Assembly: GCA_028829895.1 (NCBI GenBank) | Contig: CM054179.1 | Location: 113,527,721-113,591,720, forward strand | DNA: 64,000 nt | From: Sinotaia quadrata | Lineage: Eukaryota > Mollusca > Gastropoda > Architaenioglossa > Viviparidae | Direction: 5' to 3' | Part shown: positions 52,021 to 64,000 of the stretch, piece by piece | Layout: every line of letters begins with the position of its first letter | How positions within the stretch are numbered: position 1 is the first letter of the stretch | Translations under genes and position numbers: made by a program | Notes under the pieces: generated by a model | Told to the model about the DNA's origin: nothing | The model's input: the letters and a program-made list of their open reading frames with translations, nothing else | Databases searched by the model: none

Positions 52021-52360
52021 TAGCTATAGACAGACCTAAACCCTAATCTTACCTTTCAGTAGGTGTATAAAAAAAATAGAGATAAGGAGTTAACTGGCAT
52101 TAATAGGCAGATTACAAATGTACTTTAGCTTTAGCTGTAGACGTGCATTGACCAGAACTTGTAGAATTAGTTTGCATCTGGAGATGTATATAAATATATT
52201 TCATGATTTAATCATTAATTAACTGTCAGGAGAAGTAGATGTATTTGTAAATAAATATTTATGCAAAAGTTAATTCTATATTTCTTTTCTACTTATTATT
52301 AAATGTTTGTAATTAGATACATGAGTGTAAATTCTTTATTTTTAAAACTAGAGGAATATT
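52021..52360. other. AT-rich sequence after the gene
   Basis: Nothing recognised beyond additional AATAAA-like hexamers. Confidence 0.5.
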
Positions 52361-52640
52361 AACATCACTAGAAGTAGGAATGAGAAATGTCCTAATTCCA
52401 TTACCAGGAGATGTGTTGGTAACTCGTGTAATATTAGCATCACTAGAAGTAGAAAGGAGAAAGGAGTCCTAATTGGATTACTAGAAGGAGATGTTGGTAA
52501 CACGAGTAATATTAAGATCACTAGAAGCAGAAAAGAGAAATAAGTTTTAATTCCACTACTAGCGGATGTGTTGATAACTAGAGATACGAGTACAGCAGTA
52601 TCAGTAGTAGAAGTAGTAATTGAGGTCGTTGTAATACCAG
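52360..52640. repeat. Repeat of about 75 bp, three units
   Basis: AATATTAACATCACTAGAAG, AGGAGATGTGTTGGTAAC and intervening segments recur with moderate divergence. Confidence 0.75.
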
Positions 52641-53815
52641 CAGAAAACTGCTGTAGTATAAAACACTAACATTTACCATACTTAACGCTTGTTTCCTTAT
52701 TGCTGTTGCTTTCATGAAAGTTTCTGACTTCTTATGAAACGTATTTATTCATTTTCACATGCGAATCGGACATCATCTGTCTATTTGTTTATCTACTACA
52801 CTTTGCTTTTCCAGCCGTACGATGTTGTTGAAGTTGCAGCACTTAAATAATAATGTATAACAACTTCCAGTAAAGCAGGATGTGGAAGAACGGGTTTATT
52901 AAATATGCACACTAGTTTCAAAAAATATTTTGAATCAATATTCTATTGCAATTTTATAGCTGTTTTCAAACTGTTTAGTCTTACAAGATCTTTTATTTGC
53001 TTTGTTTCGTAAGACATCTCCTGTTGCCAAGAGTAAGACAGTTTATCGTGGTTTTATTTAATCTGGCTGTGTTAAGCAGCTATTTTGGCGATAACTTACT
53101 GCTAGTCGTTTCAAAAATGATAAAAGCTAATTATTAACTGTTCTAAATGTTCCAGTGTAGCAAGTTTAAAATATAAATAACTGTTTTCGTAATATTTGTT
53201 TTCCACAGGGTAGCCAATCGTTCTAAACCAAAGACGTACAACAGCGTATGAGGACATGGAAAAAAACTTGCAGAAAAAAAGACAGCGCAGTTATTCGCGA
53301 ATTTCAGATTGTAATTGTGCTTCCAACTTTGGTGAGAAGTAGAACCACTGCAATACTCCAGTACCACTTGCAGCATTTAGTGTACTGACGGGAGTGAGGG
53401 GGGTGGGGCAGAAGTAAGAGCACTTTGTCAGTAAGTCTACCACGCCATTTAAGGACATTTCCTGAGGCAAGTCAAAGAGTGAAGAAAGACATTAGTTGAC
53501 TCTCAGTAATATTCACATGGACTGCTAGATACAGATCGTACACTGATCAGTTACGGGCTTAGATTGCGTGTTAATTAATACACACACGCTGATCGCATAA
53601 TATTCTCACATACATATTGCAAACAAGCTTCGCACTCAGTCACCACAAACACACACACTCATATATCTGGATCTCTTCACAAACAAATAAACATTGCAAT
53701 CTCTTCATTAAAATCGTCACCTATGTACAGACGACACAGACAGATAAACACACACGCGCGCACGCACGCACCAACGCACGCACGCGCACTCTTAAATCAT
53801 CATAGTACACTTCCA
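52641..53815. other. Gene-free stretch
   Basis: A short CA/CG-rich patch lies at 53740-53790. No exon is supported. Confidence 0.5.
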
Positions 53816-53955
53816 CAGTCATTACGTCTATACTACCCACTCCCCGCCCCATTATGATGACGCACTCAGAAACGTTAAACGGAAGAGTCATTACGTCTAT
53901 ACTACCCACTCCCCGCCCCATTATGTATAGATGACGCACTCAGAAACGTTAAACA
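53816..53955. repeat. Tandem duplication of about 74 bp
   Basis: GTCATTACGTCTATACTACC through ACTCAGAAACGTTAAAC occurs twice; the second copy has a four-base insertion (TATA). Confidence 0.9.
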
Positions 53956-53989
53956 CAGACTCTTATAAACGCATATTAGATCTCGCACT

Positions 53990-54215
53990 ATGTCTCAACA
54001 TACAAGGAGATAAATTCATTAAGTGTAGTCTTGTCGAACAAATATACACTAAGATAACTTCATTTATTGTAATCTTGTCAAACAAACATACAAGGAGGTA
54101 AATTCATTAAGTGTAGTCTTGTCGAACAAATATACACTGAGATAACTTCATTTATTGTAATCGTCAAACAAACATACAAGGAGATAAATTCATTAAGTGT
54201 AACCTTGTTGAACAA
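53990..54215. repeat. Minisatellite of about 87 bp, two and a half units
   Basis: The unit contains ACATACAAGGAGATAAATTC, GTGTAGTCTTGTCGAACAAA and TAACTTCATTTATTGTAAT. Each unit contains two related halves. Confidence 0.88.
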
Positions 54216-54399
54216 GCACACAATATTTGAATGGAAAGTACGAATAATGACTTGCAGACATTAGGCCTAAATGCAGTTAACCTCGCCATGAAGAAAGGTG
54301 AAACCCGCACAAATTAATGAGCACACTAAATACTGTTAAGTTGTAAAAAGGGTCATCCTTACTTGTCAGTTTTTTCTACTTCCATATCTTTTCTGATGC

Positions 54400-54845
54400 A
54401 TCAAAGTGGTGTTTGTTTAAACTTGCTACACCACTGATCAAAATGGTGTTTTGTTTAAACTTGCTACTCCACTGATCAAAGAGGTGTTTTGTATAAAGTT
54501 GGTACGTCATTGATCAAAGAGGTGTTTTGCTTAAACTCTCTAAGCCACTAATTAAGGTGGTATCTTTTTTAAACTTGTTATGTCACTGATCAAAGAGGTG
54601 TTTTGTTTAAACTTGCTGCACCACTGATCAAAGAGGTGTTTTGTTTAAACTTGCTACTCCATTGATCAAAGAGATGTTTTGTTTAAACTTGCTACTCCAT
54701 TGATCAAAGAGGTGTTTTGTAATAAACTTACTACTCCACTGATCAAAGAGGTGTTTTGTATAAACTTGCTACTCCACTGATCAAAGAGGTGCTTTGTATA
54801 AACTTGCTACTCCACTGATCAAAGAGGTGTTTTGTTTAAACTTGC
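54400..54845. repeat. 38 bp minisatellite, about twelve units
   Basis: The unit TGATCAAAGAGGTGTTTTGT plus TTAAACTTGCTACTCCAC is regular, with scattered variants. Confidence 0.94.
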
Positions 54846-57800
54846 CATATCAGATGTGTGCACAATTGACAGCAAACTGACATGGTGCTGGACAGTTACG
54901 TTACGTTACTTTCGGTAAACATTAATGACGAATATGATAACACGACTGACGAAGCACGCAAGGGGAGACAAAACCTCCAAAAGAGCCAAATAGCAGTGTG
55001 CCAAAAGCCCAGATTGTCATTCAGTCATAGACGAGACTACTTTTCGTCCAAACCCTCATGCTGTAACATGCACCAACTACCAGTCACTCGACTCGAACCG
55101 CATTTGGTTAATTTAGGTTTCAAGTCCGTTTCCTGAGTCAGTTGTTCAGGGTCAAGGCCGTCTCTCTGCACTAAAGTGAACAATGCATTGCGGTATTTCC
55201 TGGCTTGTCGCGCGCTTGGCAGCCATCCACACCGGAAGTTCAAAAGATGACCTTAGACACAAGAAATGCGATCTAGTGCTGAAATGAGATGTTGCCAGTC
55301 AAACACGTCTCGGTCGGGTAAACCAGACATTGCTAATGGTCATAGATTTTGGAGTCACTGCAAGGGATTCCTATGCCACTACACATATTATGCTCAAGCC
55401 ATATATACCAGCTCGAGACATAGTGACATGTAATAGCTCAGTTGGACCTGTATTAGTATTACCAATTGTGGCATGATGTGTCACCTCCAATCATTATGAC
55501 ATGCATCAGTGCGTTCGGGTCATCGTGACATGAGTCAATGTGTTCGGTCCGTCCTGAAGCATGTCAGTGTGTCGTAGTCATCGACATAATCGCTTGTGAC
55601 CTTATTGTGATGAAATCATTATGAAAAGTACCAGAGATGCTAATGAAATAAAGGCAAACAATTTGCCATCCGCAATATGAACCTTTATTCTGGTACTAGT
55701 GTGTCAGTGACACTGTATATATCATAAAAAAAATACGATTTTTTACAACGAGAAAATCATTTAAATGGGAAATTAAAATAGGACTTCTCGTGCGTCAAAA
55801 TTTGTAACTGTTTTTTGCCAAATTGGTCCTAGACAAATAAAAAAAACACGACTCTATTATAGGCAAACTTGAAACACTTTATTAAAATTCTTTCCGTGAA
55901 TGGGAATAAATTATCAGGTGTAGTTGGCTAGACTGCACTAAATGAGATTAGTGGTAATATCTGAATCTTAAAGACCGGCCTGTGACAAAAATACTACTTG
56001 ATTTAGTTAAAGGTGCAAAATCACAGATTAAAGACTGACAGATCAAGACCGGTGTGTTCAAATATAGTGACGTGAGGTAATTCAAGGTGAAGGATTACTG
56101 ATTATAACATGAATATGCGAAAAGAGGAGTGTTGTTACATAAAGGATCGGATGACGTAATGTAATTAAAGGTGCAAGATTATTGAGAATTGTCTTTTCTC
56201 AGTGGACACAAATGAACTGATAAATAATTATAATCGCTTGTTTATTGGGCCCAGCGCTGTAATGTCTTGTGTGGTCCAGAAAAGAATTAATTTAATCTTA
56301 TTATAAATTGTTTATTAATAATGTGTTGTGGAACTTTATGTTACAAATATTAAGCGCGTTGACTGCAAATATTTGCTATGATTTTAGAAGCCTAGACAAG
56401 ATAACTAGCGTAGGGAGCAAAATATATTTTCACTTCTTGTCTCCCTTTAATCCCCGGTGGCCATGGATATGTTAAGGCTCCCTTGATAACCATCATGATT
56501 ATGCTTTTCAACAGTGATTGATCTGTTTTCACTAAACTTACATTAACAAAACTTGTCATATGTATTTGTGCATGTATATATGTGTGTACATGGAAATCTT
56601 ATGAGATATATCGGACATAAGGGCCCTACCACCCTCTGGTGCTCTCACATGAAGCCAAGTAAACTGTCACACTACACGAGGACTGTCAATCCAAAAACGC
56701 AGGTTGCTCTAATGCACAGAGGAGGCTCTTCCATAACTCTAAAGGCACGTTCACACTTCACAAAATGCTGATACTTTCCCACTGAAAGGGTCAGTATTGC
56801 TTCCAAACGTTTTTCTTAAAATTTTAAAACAAAGGTTATTACAACTATAAAATATAGTCATTCTGTTGTGAAAGAACGATAAATGCACTTTCTGAATCAA
56901 AATATGTTTTACTTTACGGACTTTGCCGAAAGCAATATTTCGGGCGTCTTCGGAAACGCATACGCTTGTGACGTCAAGTGAGTGGGGAAAAAGACGTGGC
57001 GAGCAACCATACTAGTCAAAACGAAAGTGTAAGCGAAAATGAATCACCGGAACTACGTGCTTATTATTAGTTTGATATAATGTATCAAATTATATTTTTT
57101 TTAAAAGCAAACAAATTATGAAAATATAAAATTTACAACTTTATAAAATTAATAAATAAATTAATGATATTGCACAATACTCATCTTCTTTTCAGTCATT
57201 TAGTTCCAGTCTTAAAATTAATTCCACAAATACAAATTATGCTTAAGTTTCTGGCTATAATCTCTCATGATAAAAAAAATTCATTTAACTTATATTCAAT
57301 ATATATATGATTATATGTAATATGTATAGTGTTTACGTTTTAGTTAAATCTCCCTGTTTAAAAGTGCCAATCAGAAATATAGAAATAAATGTACTACCAG
57401 GCAGTGTAGAGTACTGCTGATTTCTGCTAATAAAAAAATCTTCCTCTTTTCGTTCTGTAGAGAGTTTTAATTTGTTCCGTAAATCAATGACAATTGATAC
57501 AAAGTTCAAATGCATTTTACGTATTATGGATATAATGGCTAAACTTTCATTAGTAGTAGTTAAACTACTTCAAACAATTTAAATTTCAATTTACACTTGA
57601 GGTATGTTTAGTTGTATGTTGTAACTATTACTTTATTTATAATAAATATACAACTATTATGTATATTTATTATTATACCTGTCAAATACTTAACCTACTT
57701 AAACTAATATTAATAACATCTATAATATTACTACAAACATCGTTTCTTCGGGCAATGTAATTGTGAATATAAATAATAAAAGATGAAAACCACTCCACTC

Positions 57801-58355
57801 TAAAGAAATGACGCATAAAAAATGAAAGCAAGGATTTACTCAGTTTAATCAACCCCACTTCTCTGGCGTCTTGCGCGCGAGGTCAGAGTTCTATAATTAG
57901 AATTTCTCTATGATTCGCGAGTTTATGAGCGGTCGAATTAAAACGGACAGAACAGCTGGTTTCTTTCAACATCTTATTAGGTAAAGATATTTTTTCCACT
58001 CGAATTTATTCGACTGTTTAAGTTGTCCTTACACGTGTCCTATCCCTCCTACACAAAGTGTCCTGTTCCTACAAAAAGTGGGCTGTCATTCATTAAAAGT
58101 TGCAGTTAAAATTCACTAAGGTGCTTGCAAACTGTGTTCTAGATTGAACTCGTACAGTTTCATTATACGTGGGCATTGTATAGCTTCATAACTTTTGCTG
58201 AGAGCTGCTAAAACATTTATTTAACTAAAATTGATTACTCTGGCTTCGCTGATATTTTGGCTAAATGATTTTTCTTTTGCCAACTTCACCAAATTTAGTG
58301 TCACCGCACCCGCCACCCCCCGAATCCAATACCTGGGTGGCATATATATTGCGAA
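54846..58355. other. Long gene-free stretch
   Basis: GC-richer parts (54880-55330, 56940-57060, 57850-57960) contain short open frames, but none has splice support or recognisable similarity. The rest is AT-rich. Confidence 0.45.
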
Positions 58356-58357
58356 AG

Positions 58358-58359
<2 letters not shown>

Positions 58360-58428
<69 letters not shown>
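58360..58428. repeat. (CA)n(TA)n microsatellite
   Basis: About 29 CA units followed by a short TA run. Confidence 0.96.
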
Positions 58429-59158
58429 CATTCCCAGATGGAACAATGGCAGTTACATGATTTATTGCTTCTTGTAGAAATGGCTATAGTACGTTGAGTT
58501 TACAAGAGTGGCTTTGGCGTCTGCCGTTATTTCTCTGAAGAAATTTAGTTTTAGTTGATAAATAAAAACGTATTATTTAATCTTAACAAGTCAATCAAAT
58601 GATTGCATTTTCCTGAGTATTGACGTCACTTTGTCGCAGTGTGTGAAGGAGCAGAGATTTCTGTAAAGACCGTTAACTGGAATGTGTTATTCGTGAACAT
58701 TATTGTCTTCTTTCAATTTTGAATTTGGTCTGCACACGTATTTTTCTTTTGAAGCATGTTAATTGAAATTTATTTGCTGTAGATTTATAAATCTCACCCC
58801 TACCCCGCATTTTAAAAATAAATATCTAATGTTTGTTTAAGTATCGAAATTAAAAATAAACACACCACAAAATAAAATGCCTCCGCTGTTTAGTGTCTAC
58901 TGTTTAATATATTTGTTTGAGTTTATTTGTGTTGTGATAAATCGCATGTGAGTTTGTGTTTCTGCACATAAAATTATCATTAGGAACAACTGATTTTAAT
59001 TCATTACTATAGTGCTCTTTAATGTTATGTTCTGAAACGTATTTTTCTATTTTTAGTCCGTAATTCCTAATGGCAGTAATTTTTATTTAAAACGAAATAA
59101 TAAATATTCCAACTCATTTGAATTGATTGAATTTATTGCTTTTAATAGTATGATGCCA

Positions 59159-59161
<3 letters not shown>
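58429..59161. other. Gene-free AT-rich spacer
   Basis: Nothing recognised. Confidence 0.5.

Positions 59162-59239
<78 letters not shown>
59162..59239. repeat. (GT)n microsatellite
   Basis: About 39 GT units. Confidence 0.97.
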
Positions 59240-59241
<2 letters not shown>

Positions 59242-59522
59242 CCTAAAGATTCTTTTTAAAATCGTTTCACATGATCTATTTCGCATGTTTAACTGTTAAT
59301 AGTATAGAGTGAATGGGGAAAAGTTTGTGTTTGTATGTGTAAAATGCTTGATGTGTCATTATTACTATCTTCTCTTTATACTTAATGATGGACATGCATT
59401 TCACTCATGTACACGCCACCAAAAATCTTGGCACACTCTCATGACCTACTCTTACACTAGAAGCCATGTCAGTAGGAGCAGTCAGCATATCACTCGTGTA
59501 CACGCCACCAAACCCATTATGT

Positions 59523-60600
59523 GCATTACATGCAGACAACACTGTTAGTAGCGTCCATTGCTACAACCTCGCATGTGGTTGTCCTATCATTCTCGACAGT
59601 TGCCAGCACATACTTTTTGTCAGGTGATGGTGTAGCCTCTTCCTTCAAGCTGTACCCCATCCTATACTCTGGGGTGCCAACACCACCAGATCCGATAGTG
59701 TTTCCGTCAACTTCCACATCAATACCCGACTCAGTGGGTGTTGTCACTGTATCCGTCACTGTGCGCGCGTCACCAAGTACATTTGGCACGTGGCAGGTGC
59801 AATCACATGCTAAATAGCCTGACTTGTTATGTTAAGGCATACACAATTTTGAAACTTATCCCTACCTCTCTTGTGATTTACGCAATGGGAAGGGCTTTGG
59901 GCCTTAGGCCTACACTCCCTACAGTCTTTCCTAACCTCTCGCAGCTTTCTCTGTCTTTGGTTTACTATTTTCTTTGCAGTATCTGTGGAGACGGTCAGTG
60001 TCTGTTACAATGATAATCTGTACATTAATCTGTTGTGTGCTGTCTGTGTCACGTTTGTCTGCTTGCTGATTTATAACCACGTCATTGCCTTTTATCATCA
60101 TACCATCATTGGATCAGTCTGTACACCCCTTCACAATCACTGTGTGTCACTGGTTTTTATAGCAACTGTCTCAACCTGAGTCCACTTACTGTCTTTCTCA
60201 ATTTTCTTGGCAGCTTTGTTATTTTTCTTACCACTCTTAGGTTGGGGGCGGTTACTGACTACTTTATCAGGTGTTTTTTTTCAGCTAGACTCTCAACTTC
60301 AGTTCCCAGTCTTTCCCTGATTAGGTTATCTTTCTCTTCTTCCAAACTGTAGTTTTTCTAGCCTATCATATTCTAGCTCATTTTCTCTCACCTTTCCATT
60401 TCTAAAATGTTATGTATGACACGCACTGTATAATGTTCTGAAGCTATTTTTCTTGTATCTCTCCCCAGCCAAGTTGCTGCTTGTGTCTATCCATATATTT
60501 GTTTATCTGTTCCCCTCCGTAACCCATCTCTTCTGCAGCCATCCTTCTCGATCCTGCCCTTAAATTTCTGAGAACCATTTTAACTTTCATTTTAAAAGAA
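59523..60600 (-). pseudogene. Decayed coding region of unknown identity, possibly retroelement gag-like
   Basis: Reading the minus strand from about 60590, protein-like stretches follow one another in shifting frames. They run from MAAEEMGYGGEQINKYMDRH through RDTRKIASEHYTVRVIHNIL and a Glu/Lys-rich part (LIRERLGTEVESLAEKK) to a Lys-rich part (NRPQPKSGKKNNKAAKKIEK). Next come INVQIIIVTDTDRLHRYCKE and finally 99 open codons that include ATPSPDKKYVLATVENDR and stop at TAA 59523-59525. At least five frameshifts or stops separate the pieces. The composition (a helical charged segment, then a basic segment) would suit a gag-like protein, but I see no CCHC knuckle, protease or polymerase. I do not recognise the family. 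A real gene with several introns is a less likely alternative. Confidence 0.45.
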
Positions 60601-60651
60601 CCCTCTGTTGTTGTTTTTTAGAAACGATAGGTACGTATTACTTTACTGTAC

Positions 60652-60853
60652 TTTTGCACTAACAGCCACAATAACGGCCACACTAACAGCCACACTAACA
60701 GCCACAATAACGGCCACACTAACAGCCACACTAACAGCCACAATAACGGCCACAATAACGGCCACACTAACAGCCACAATAACGGCCACAATAACGGCCA
60801 CACTAACAGCCACACTAACAGCCACAATAACGGCCACACTAACAGCCACAATA
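60652..60853. repeat. 12 bp tandem repeat, about sixteen units
   Basis: The units ACAGCCACACTA and ACGGCCACAATA alternate in blocks. Unit length divisible by three keeps most frames open (for example TATLTATI on the + strand), with no sign of a gene. Confidence 0.95.
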
Positions 60854-61036
60854 CACATAATACGACACTCTCACGTACAAATGTATAATGAAAAGTATTT
60901 TAAAGTTTTCACATTTCTTTTGAGCGTAAATTATCTTGAGGCGATATGATGCAATACACACTACTTCCACTTGCAGTGTATAACTAGATTCAATACTCTT
61001 CCACTAAGCGCTATTCTCCCAGGTGCCAATAACTGA

Positions 61037-61350
61037 ACCACTTGTTAATTACAGCGCCACGTTACACTGGACTACTGTTTACACTCTAACCACTTGTTAA
61101 TTACATCGCCACGTTACACTGGACTACTGTTTACACTCTAACCACTTGTTAATTACATCGTCACGTTACACTGGACTACTGTTTGCACTCTAACCACTTG
61201 TTAATTACATCGCCACGTTACACTAGACTACTGTTTACACTCTAACCTCTTGTTAATTACATCGCCACGTTACACTAGACTACTGTTTGCACTCTAACCA
61301 CTTGTTAATTACATCGCCACGTTACACTGGACTACTGTTTACACTCTATC
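61037..61350. repeat. 52 bp minisatellite, six units
   Basis: The unit ACCACTTGTTAATTACATCG, CCACGTTACACTGGACTACT and GTTTACACTCTA is nearly perfect. Confidence 0.95.
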
Positions 61351-62800
61351 CCCTTTAGTAATATAAATATTGATTATTCTTTCTCCTTACAGAATGTCCA
61401 AACAATTGTATATCCTTCTCTTCTAATCCACTAACGTATCATATCATCCACATGAAAAAAAATATACTTTGATACTCACAAACAAATCATGAATCAAAAT
61501 CAGTGCATCCATACACTAACGAGCCATGCACATTTCTAAACATTTCAATCAAAAACATTTGTTAACTACAGTCTAAGAGTGTTGTATAGTTTTAAAAAAG
61601 TAAACGTATTCTAGCTCTTACTAGGTTCTACTAAAAAAATTTTGTATCACAGCACACAATTTTCTACATGAAGTTATCTCCCCTTGTTTTAGTTTTAATG
61701 ATGTTTGACAATATAATAAGTCCTGCCATCAAATTTACCTACTCTATTTTGCTACAAAATTTGTTCATACCCAAATGACACCCACAACTGTCGAATGGCC
61801 ATAAACTAATAAATAATTTAGGATGACACAATACATTGAAGTAAACACTTCTGATGAGACCCCAGTGAGTAGTGTCACTCATGAATATTGAACAGGAACA
61901 AGGACTTGTAAAAACAAAACAATTATGGATTTTCAACGAAGTGAAGATGATACGAAATGACACGGAGATGGATGAAAATTAACAAAGAATTTATATAAAA
62001 TAAATAATAGAACAAATAGAAACAAACAAATTACAACCCCCATTTCGAATTTCCAATTATCTGTTAGTCTGTTTCAAAGAGATTTAGCCGCCTATAAAGT
62101 TCATCTTTCTATCTTCTAGTTTTCTCCAAAGGAAAGTTTATATCACTTCTATAGCTTTCCCTCTTTCAGTTCTTTTTTACATTTTTCCACTCAAAATTTT
62201 CTTATAAGAGTTTGTGGGAATAGATTACACACTCTTTGGCATTATTGTCTTATAATGTACTTATCTGGATCACTGCCTGGTGAAGTTTCTCTTTTAGCAC
62301 GCTACACACACACGCAGAATGGGCAGCTTACATTACGATGTGTTAACCACAAATCATGTCATAGATTCTCTCATACAGCCCATTGTAGACTTCTAGGCTT
62401 TCCCAGTAATTGAAATAATCCAAATCAAATGAATGAATGAAGGAAGAAATGAAACAAAGGAAGAACCCTGCAAATAACAAATGCAGTGATGAGCATTTGC
62501 TACACATAAAACTGATAGTGGTTTTATGTCAAGGCTAAATTCCCTCTCTGATCACAATTCCACTATACTGGAAAAGAAATATAGATTAACATATACATGA
62601 CATAATTTCCTATTTACATCCTACACAAAATCTTTAACGTAGTTTTCCACATGATACCCTTCCAGGCAGATTCTCTGGCTGGGAGGAGGCAACTTAGTTT
62701 AGGAGGATTAGCATGATAGGCAATCTATTGGCACAAGTCTGGTGATGTAAGTTTGTAGCTTCGCACCAGTACTGGGCTAGAGCATGATCCAGGGTCAAGA
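61351..62800. other. Gene-free AT-rich stretch
   Basis: No exon or known element is supported. Confidence 0.5.
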
Positions 62801-63100
62801 ACTTTGATGAAATCAAAACAGCGCGTTACTATGATGGCGTCAAAACAAGAAATCACTATTATAAAATCAAAACAGCACATTACTATGATGGCATCAAAAC
62901 AACAAATCACTATTATGAAATCAAAACAACAAATTACTCTCATGAAGTTAATATTAAAACAATTCTATGATGAAATCAAAACAACACATTACTCTCATGA
63001 AGTTAATGTTAAAACAATTATATGATGAAATCAAAACAACACATTACTGAAGTTAATATTAAAACAGTTCTATGATGAAATCAAAACAATACATTATTAT
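62800..63100. repeat. Degenerate AATCAAAACAACA repeat
   Basis: Units of 28-50 bases with TATGATGAAATCAAAACAAC and CATTACT. The right half adds CTCATGAAGTTAATATTAAA. Confidence 0.8.
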
Positions 63101-63106
63101 GATGTA

Positions 63107-63170
63107 GGTAGTTTCCCTTGATGGCAGCTTCTGGACAAACTGCCAGAAGCCGCCGTCAAGGGAAACTACC
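63107..63170. repeat. 28-base inverted repeat (hairpin) with an eight-base loop
   Basis: Arm 63107-63134 (starting GGTAGTTTCCCTTGATGGCA) pairs with 63143-63170 with only two mismatches. It stands alone at the edge of the degenerate repeat field. It could be a small RNA hairpin or the collapsed ends of an inverted-repeat element. Confidence 0.85.
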
Positions 63171-63477
63171 CACATTACTATCACTTAGTAACAGGATCTT
63201 GGAGAGAATGGCTTCTGTCACACCTGTGAACTTTATAATCAGCCTTAGTAGAATGTGCTTAGATAAAGTGTATCTATTGTTTAGAATTTACACAGGTAAA
63301 ATATCTGTTGAATAGTGTTTACACAGTTGTATTTATTGTATAGTATGTATACAAAGTGTGTCGACTATGTATTATTTACACAGTGTGGCTCGTGTGTCAC
63401 TTGTGAAACTGTTTGTGTCTGTTGTGTTTAATTCTAAGTTAAAACGAATTATCTCAATCCTTCTTCATTGTCAAGAA

Positions 63478-63556
<79 letters not shown>

Positions 63557-64000
63557 TGTGTGTGCGTGCATGCGCGCACGTGCATGTATGTTGGGGTGGG
63601 GCTTTTTTCTAACACAAGGCTGTAAGGATCCTGGAATTGTATTCTCGTATAGTGCTTAGGATAATAATAAAGATGTTTAGGAAGTTTTCATTAATTCTGA
63701 TTGCTAGAAAGAGGTTGTTATATTCTAAAGAAGCACAAGAAAGTAGTGTTATAGTCTAATATAATGATCATATAGTGAAATAAAATTGTCTATTACTAGA
63801 CAGAATTAGTGAAATATAATGTTTGGACTGATATGAAATTCATTATAATAATGATAGAAAGATGAAAGAACACGTGAAATAAAATTGCCCTCACTCTTAT
63901 TCTTGTAGGGACAGTAGGGACGTGGTCATGAACAAAGTATCAGTCAGGAAGAAAGGAAGAAAGGAAAGGACAAGCGAAAGGAAGGAAGGAGATAGATGGA
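63171..64000. other. Gene-free end of the window with a (TG)n microsatellite
   Basis: (TG)n occupies about 63480-63565. Decayed units with TTTACACAGT lie at 63280-63400, and a GGAA-rich purine run lies at 63940-64000. No gene is supported. Confidence 0.55.

Noticed and set aside
54882..55136. 84-codon ATG frame next to the 38 bp array
   Set aside because: No family resemblance or supported splice sites.
59521..59817. + strand frame over the coding ghost
   Set aside because: The minus-strand reading is more protein-like and continues into further pieces upstream.

Overview
This is a stretch of animal nuclear genome, AT-rich and gene-poor. The single well-supported gene has GT-AG introns. The rest is dominated by microsatellites, minisatellites and worn mobile elements, including a tRNA-derived SINE, two non-LTR retrotransposon tails and a pair of non-autonomous elements with compound inverted ends. 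Nothing is bacterial, organellar or viral in layout. The repeat style, especially the many (CA)n, (CT)n and (ATCT)n tracts and the SINE body, suggests a lophotrochozoan, probably a mollusc. That placement is inference, because no conserved marker gene is present.

The clearest gene runs 47856-51967 on the + strand. Five exons join in phase into a 257-residue protein with one C-terminal membrane segment; I do not recognise the family. Two weaker gene traces are a possible first exon at 3180-3249, with a start context like those of mitochondrial-protein genes, and a THAP-domain-like start at 31722 that lies below a compact cluster of promoter motifs (CRE, NRF1-like, ZNF143-like, RFX half site). 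A decayed coding region of unknown identity lies on the minus strand at 59523-60600.

Mobile DNA: three copies of a ~400 bp dispersed family (3.9, 10.8 and 23.3 kb); a SINE at 5.8 kb; a 5'-truncated LINE with a (GATA)n tail at 22.9-23.2 kb; a CR1/L2-like LINE fragment at 24.4-24.8 kb; two ~1.35 kb foldback-like elements (25.7-27.0 and 38.9-40.3 kb) whose inverted ends are tandem arrays of a ~14 bp unit; and a small dispersed family with one copy inside intron 4 of the gene.

Tandem repeats: about 25 minisatellite arrays occur, many with units of 35-52 bp, from near-perfect (32.9-33.4 kb, 44.6-45.0 kb) to barely recognisable (10.2-14.4 kb, 46.4-47.3 kb). Most open reading frames in the window come from these arrays and are not genes. 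The most unusual items are the foldback-like pair, the unrecognised membrane-protein gene, the promoter cluster with its THAP-like remnant, and the minus-strand decayed coding region.
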